A DNA stretch of 6,192 nt. It comes from Terriglobales bacterium. GTDB lineage: Bacteria; Acidobacteriota; Terriglobia; Terriglobales; Gp1-AA117. The stretch covers positions 1 to 6,192 of the forward strand of contig JASLFF010000351.1 of the NCBI GenBank assembly GCA_030150795.1. Reading direction: 5' to 3'. The notes beneath the pieces were generated by a model, which did not search any database, was not told the DNA's origin, and worked only from the letters and a program-made list of their open reading frames with translations. This document shows, piece after piece, positions 5,822 through 6,192 of this stretch. A program made the position numbers and the translations under genes. Position 1 is the stretch's first letter; every line of letters begins with the position of its first letter.

Positions 5822-6192
5822 GCAATCATCTTCTTCAGCAAGGCAATCTGGCCTGAGTGATAGACCGCGTGCTGCGTCGCGCTCTGGAAAAGCCGGTAGA
5901 AGTTGTATGTCCTTCCCGGGACAGTTGCTCCCAGCCGCTCATCGCCAAGGCTCTTGATGGTCTCCACCAGCCCCAGATGCTCATCGAAGAAGGTGTTGAC
6001 CACCTGCTTCCAGTCCTGCTCATTCGTGTCTTTCACAGGAGGCCAGTCTAACTCCTTGGGCATCGTTGCCCAGGCCGGGATTGGCGTTCCCTGGATCGCG
6101 TCGGAAAAAAATTTGATCCATGCATTCACATGGACCACGATCTCCCAGATGGAATGAGCGTTTGGGATGGGATGAGCTTTGGCCTGCTCGGC
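5818..6192 (-). CDS. DinB-like four-helix metal-binding protein (start beyond right edge)
   Basis: The frame stays open from the stop at 5818-5820 to the right edge, showing 124 residues of the C-terminal part. A GTG at 6138 is in frame but is not the likely start, because the typical family segment AHPIPNAHSIWEIVVHVNAW begins before it. The DinB/YfiT fold is a four-helix bundle that binds a divalent metal through three histidines. Here the candidates are the His in IVVHVNAW (visible residue 21) and the HAVYH pair (visible residues 108 and 112), spaced HxxxH in the last helix, followed by SGQIALLKKMIA. A Trp/Pro-rich stretch (PAWATMPKELDWPP) and a helix with DEHLGLVETIKSL lie between. Members of this superfamily include thiol transferases and many proteins of unknown role; damage inducibility is not implied. 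The complete protein is probably 150-170 residues. It converges on the MFS gene with a four-base overlap of the ends and no visible terminator between them. Confidence 0.85.
   Translation of the reverse strand, partial: AEQAKAHPIPNAHSIWEIVVHVNAWIKFFSDAIQGTPIPAWATMPKELDWPPVKDTNEQDWKQVVNTFFDEHLGLVETIKSLGDERLGATVPGRTYNFYRLFQSATQHAVYHSGQIALLKKMIA

Noticed and set aside
5818..6138. Treating GTG at 6138 as the start of the DinB-like protein
   Set aside because: The frame continues to the window edge with typical family residues upstream of the GTG (AHSIWEIV), so the gene is cut by the edge.

Overview
The window looks like a chromosomal segment from an acidobacterium (Acidobacteriota, class Terriglobia or close). 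This is inferred from the wording of the TolC-like protein (blocks such as NLGLLLSQQQ, GPFGIFDA and LLDFNAMNKVRAASENERAAK) and the moderate GC content. It rests on remembered family sequences, not a search. There are five protein genes, two cut by the window edges. I see no RNA gene, insertion sequence or CRISPR array.

Left part (1-1049): the N-terminal 273 codons of a TolC-family outer-membrane efflux protein on the minus strand, running off the left edge. Its stop lies outside the window. Upstream is a roughly 140-base leader, a sigma70-like promoter, and a 20-base imperfect palindrome just downstream of the -10 box that resembles a TetR-family operator. This arrangement suggests a repressible tripartite (probably RND) efflux operon whose other genes would lie beyond the left edge.

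Middle part (1050-4072): two tandem minus-strand genes for paralogous secreted proteins (472 and 429 residues). Each has a Sec signal peptide, a shared SHE[LI]AETF motif, a shared NLE.GDP motif and four conserved cysteines. I cannot assign a function. The HExxE motif followed by a downstream acidic motif suggests a metalloprotease-like fold. Each gene has its own RBS and its own intrinsic terminator, and the two terminator hairpins look homologous, with a compensated base pair. This suggests that whole transcription units were duplicated.

Right part (4073-6192): a divergent intergenic region of about 360 bases with a GC-rich nested hairpin, then a 12-helix MFS exporter of the EntS-like MFS_3 type on the plus strand. 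It meets a DinB-like metal-binding four-helix protein on the minus strand, tail to tail. Their stop codons overlap by four bases, and the DinB-like gene runs off the right edge.

The efflux genes, the secreted pair and the DinB-like gene appear to be separately transcribed. Nothing in the sequence ties them into one pathway. The least explained element is the tandem secreted pair, and the best-supported regulatory signal is the palindrome in front of the TolC gene.
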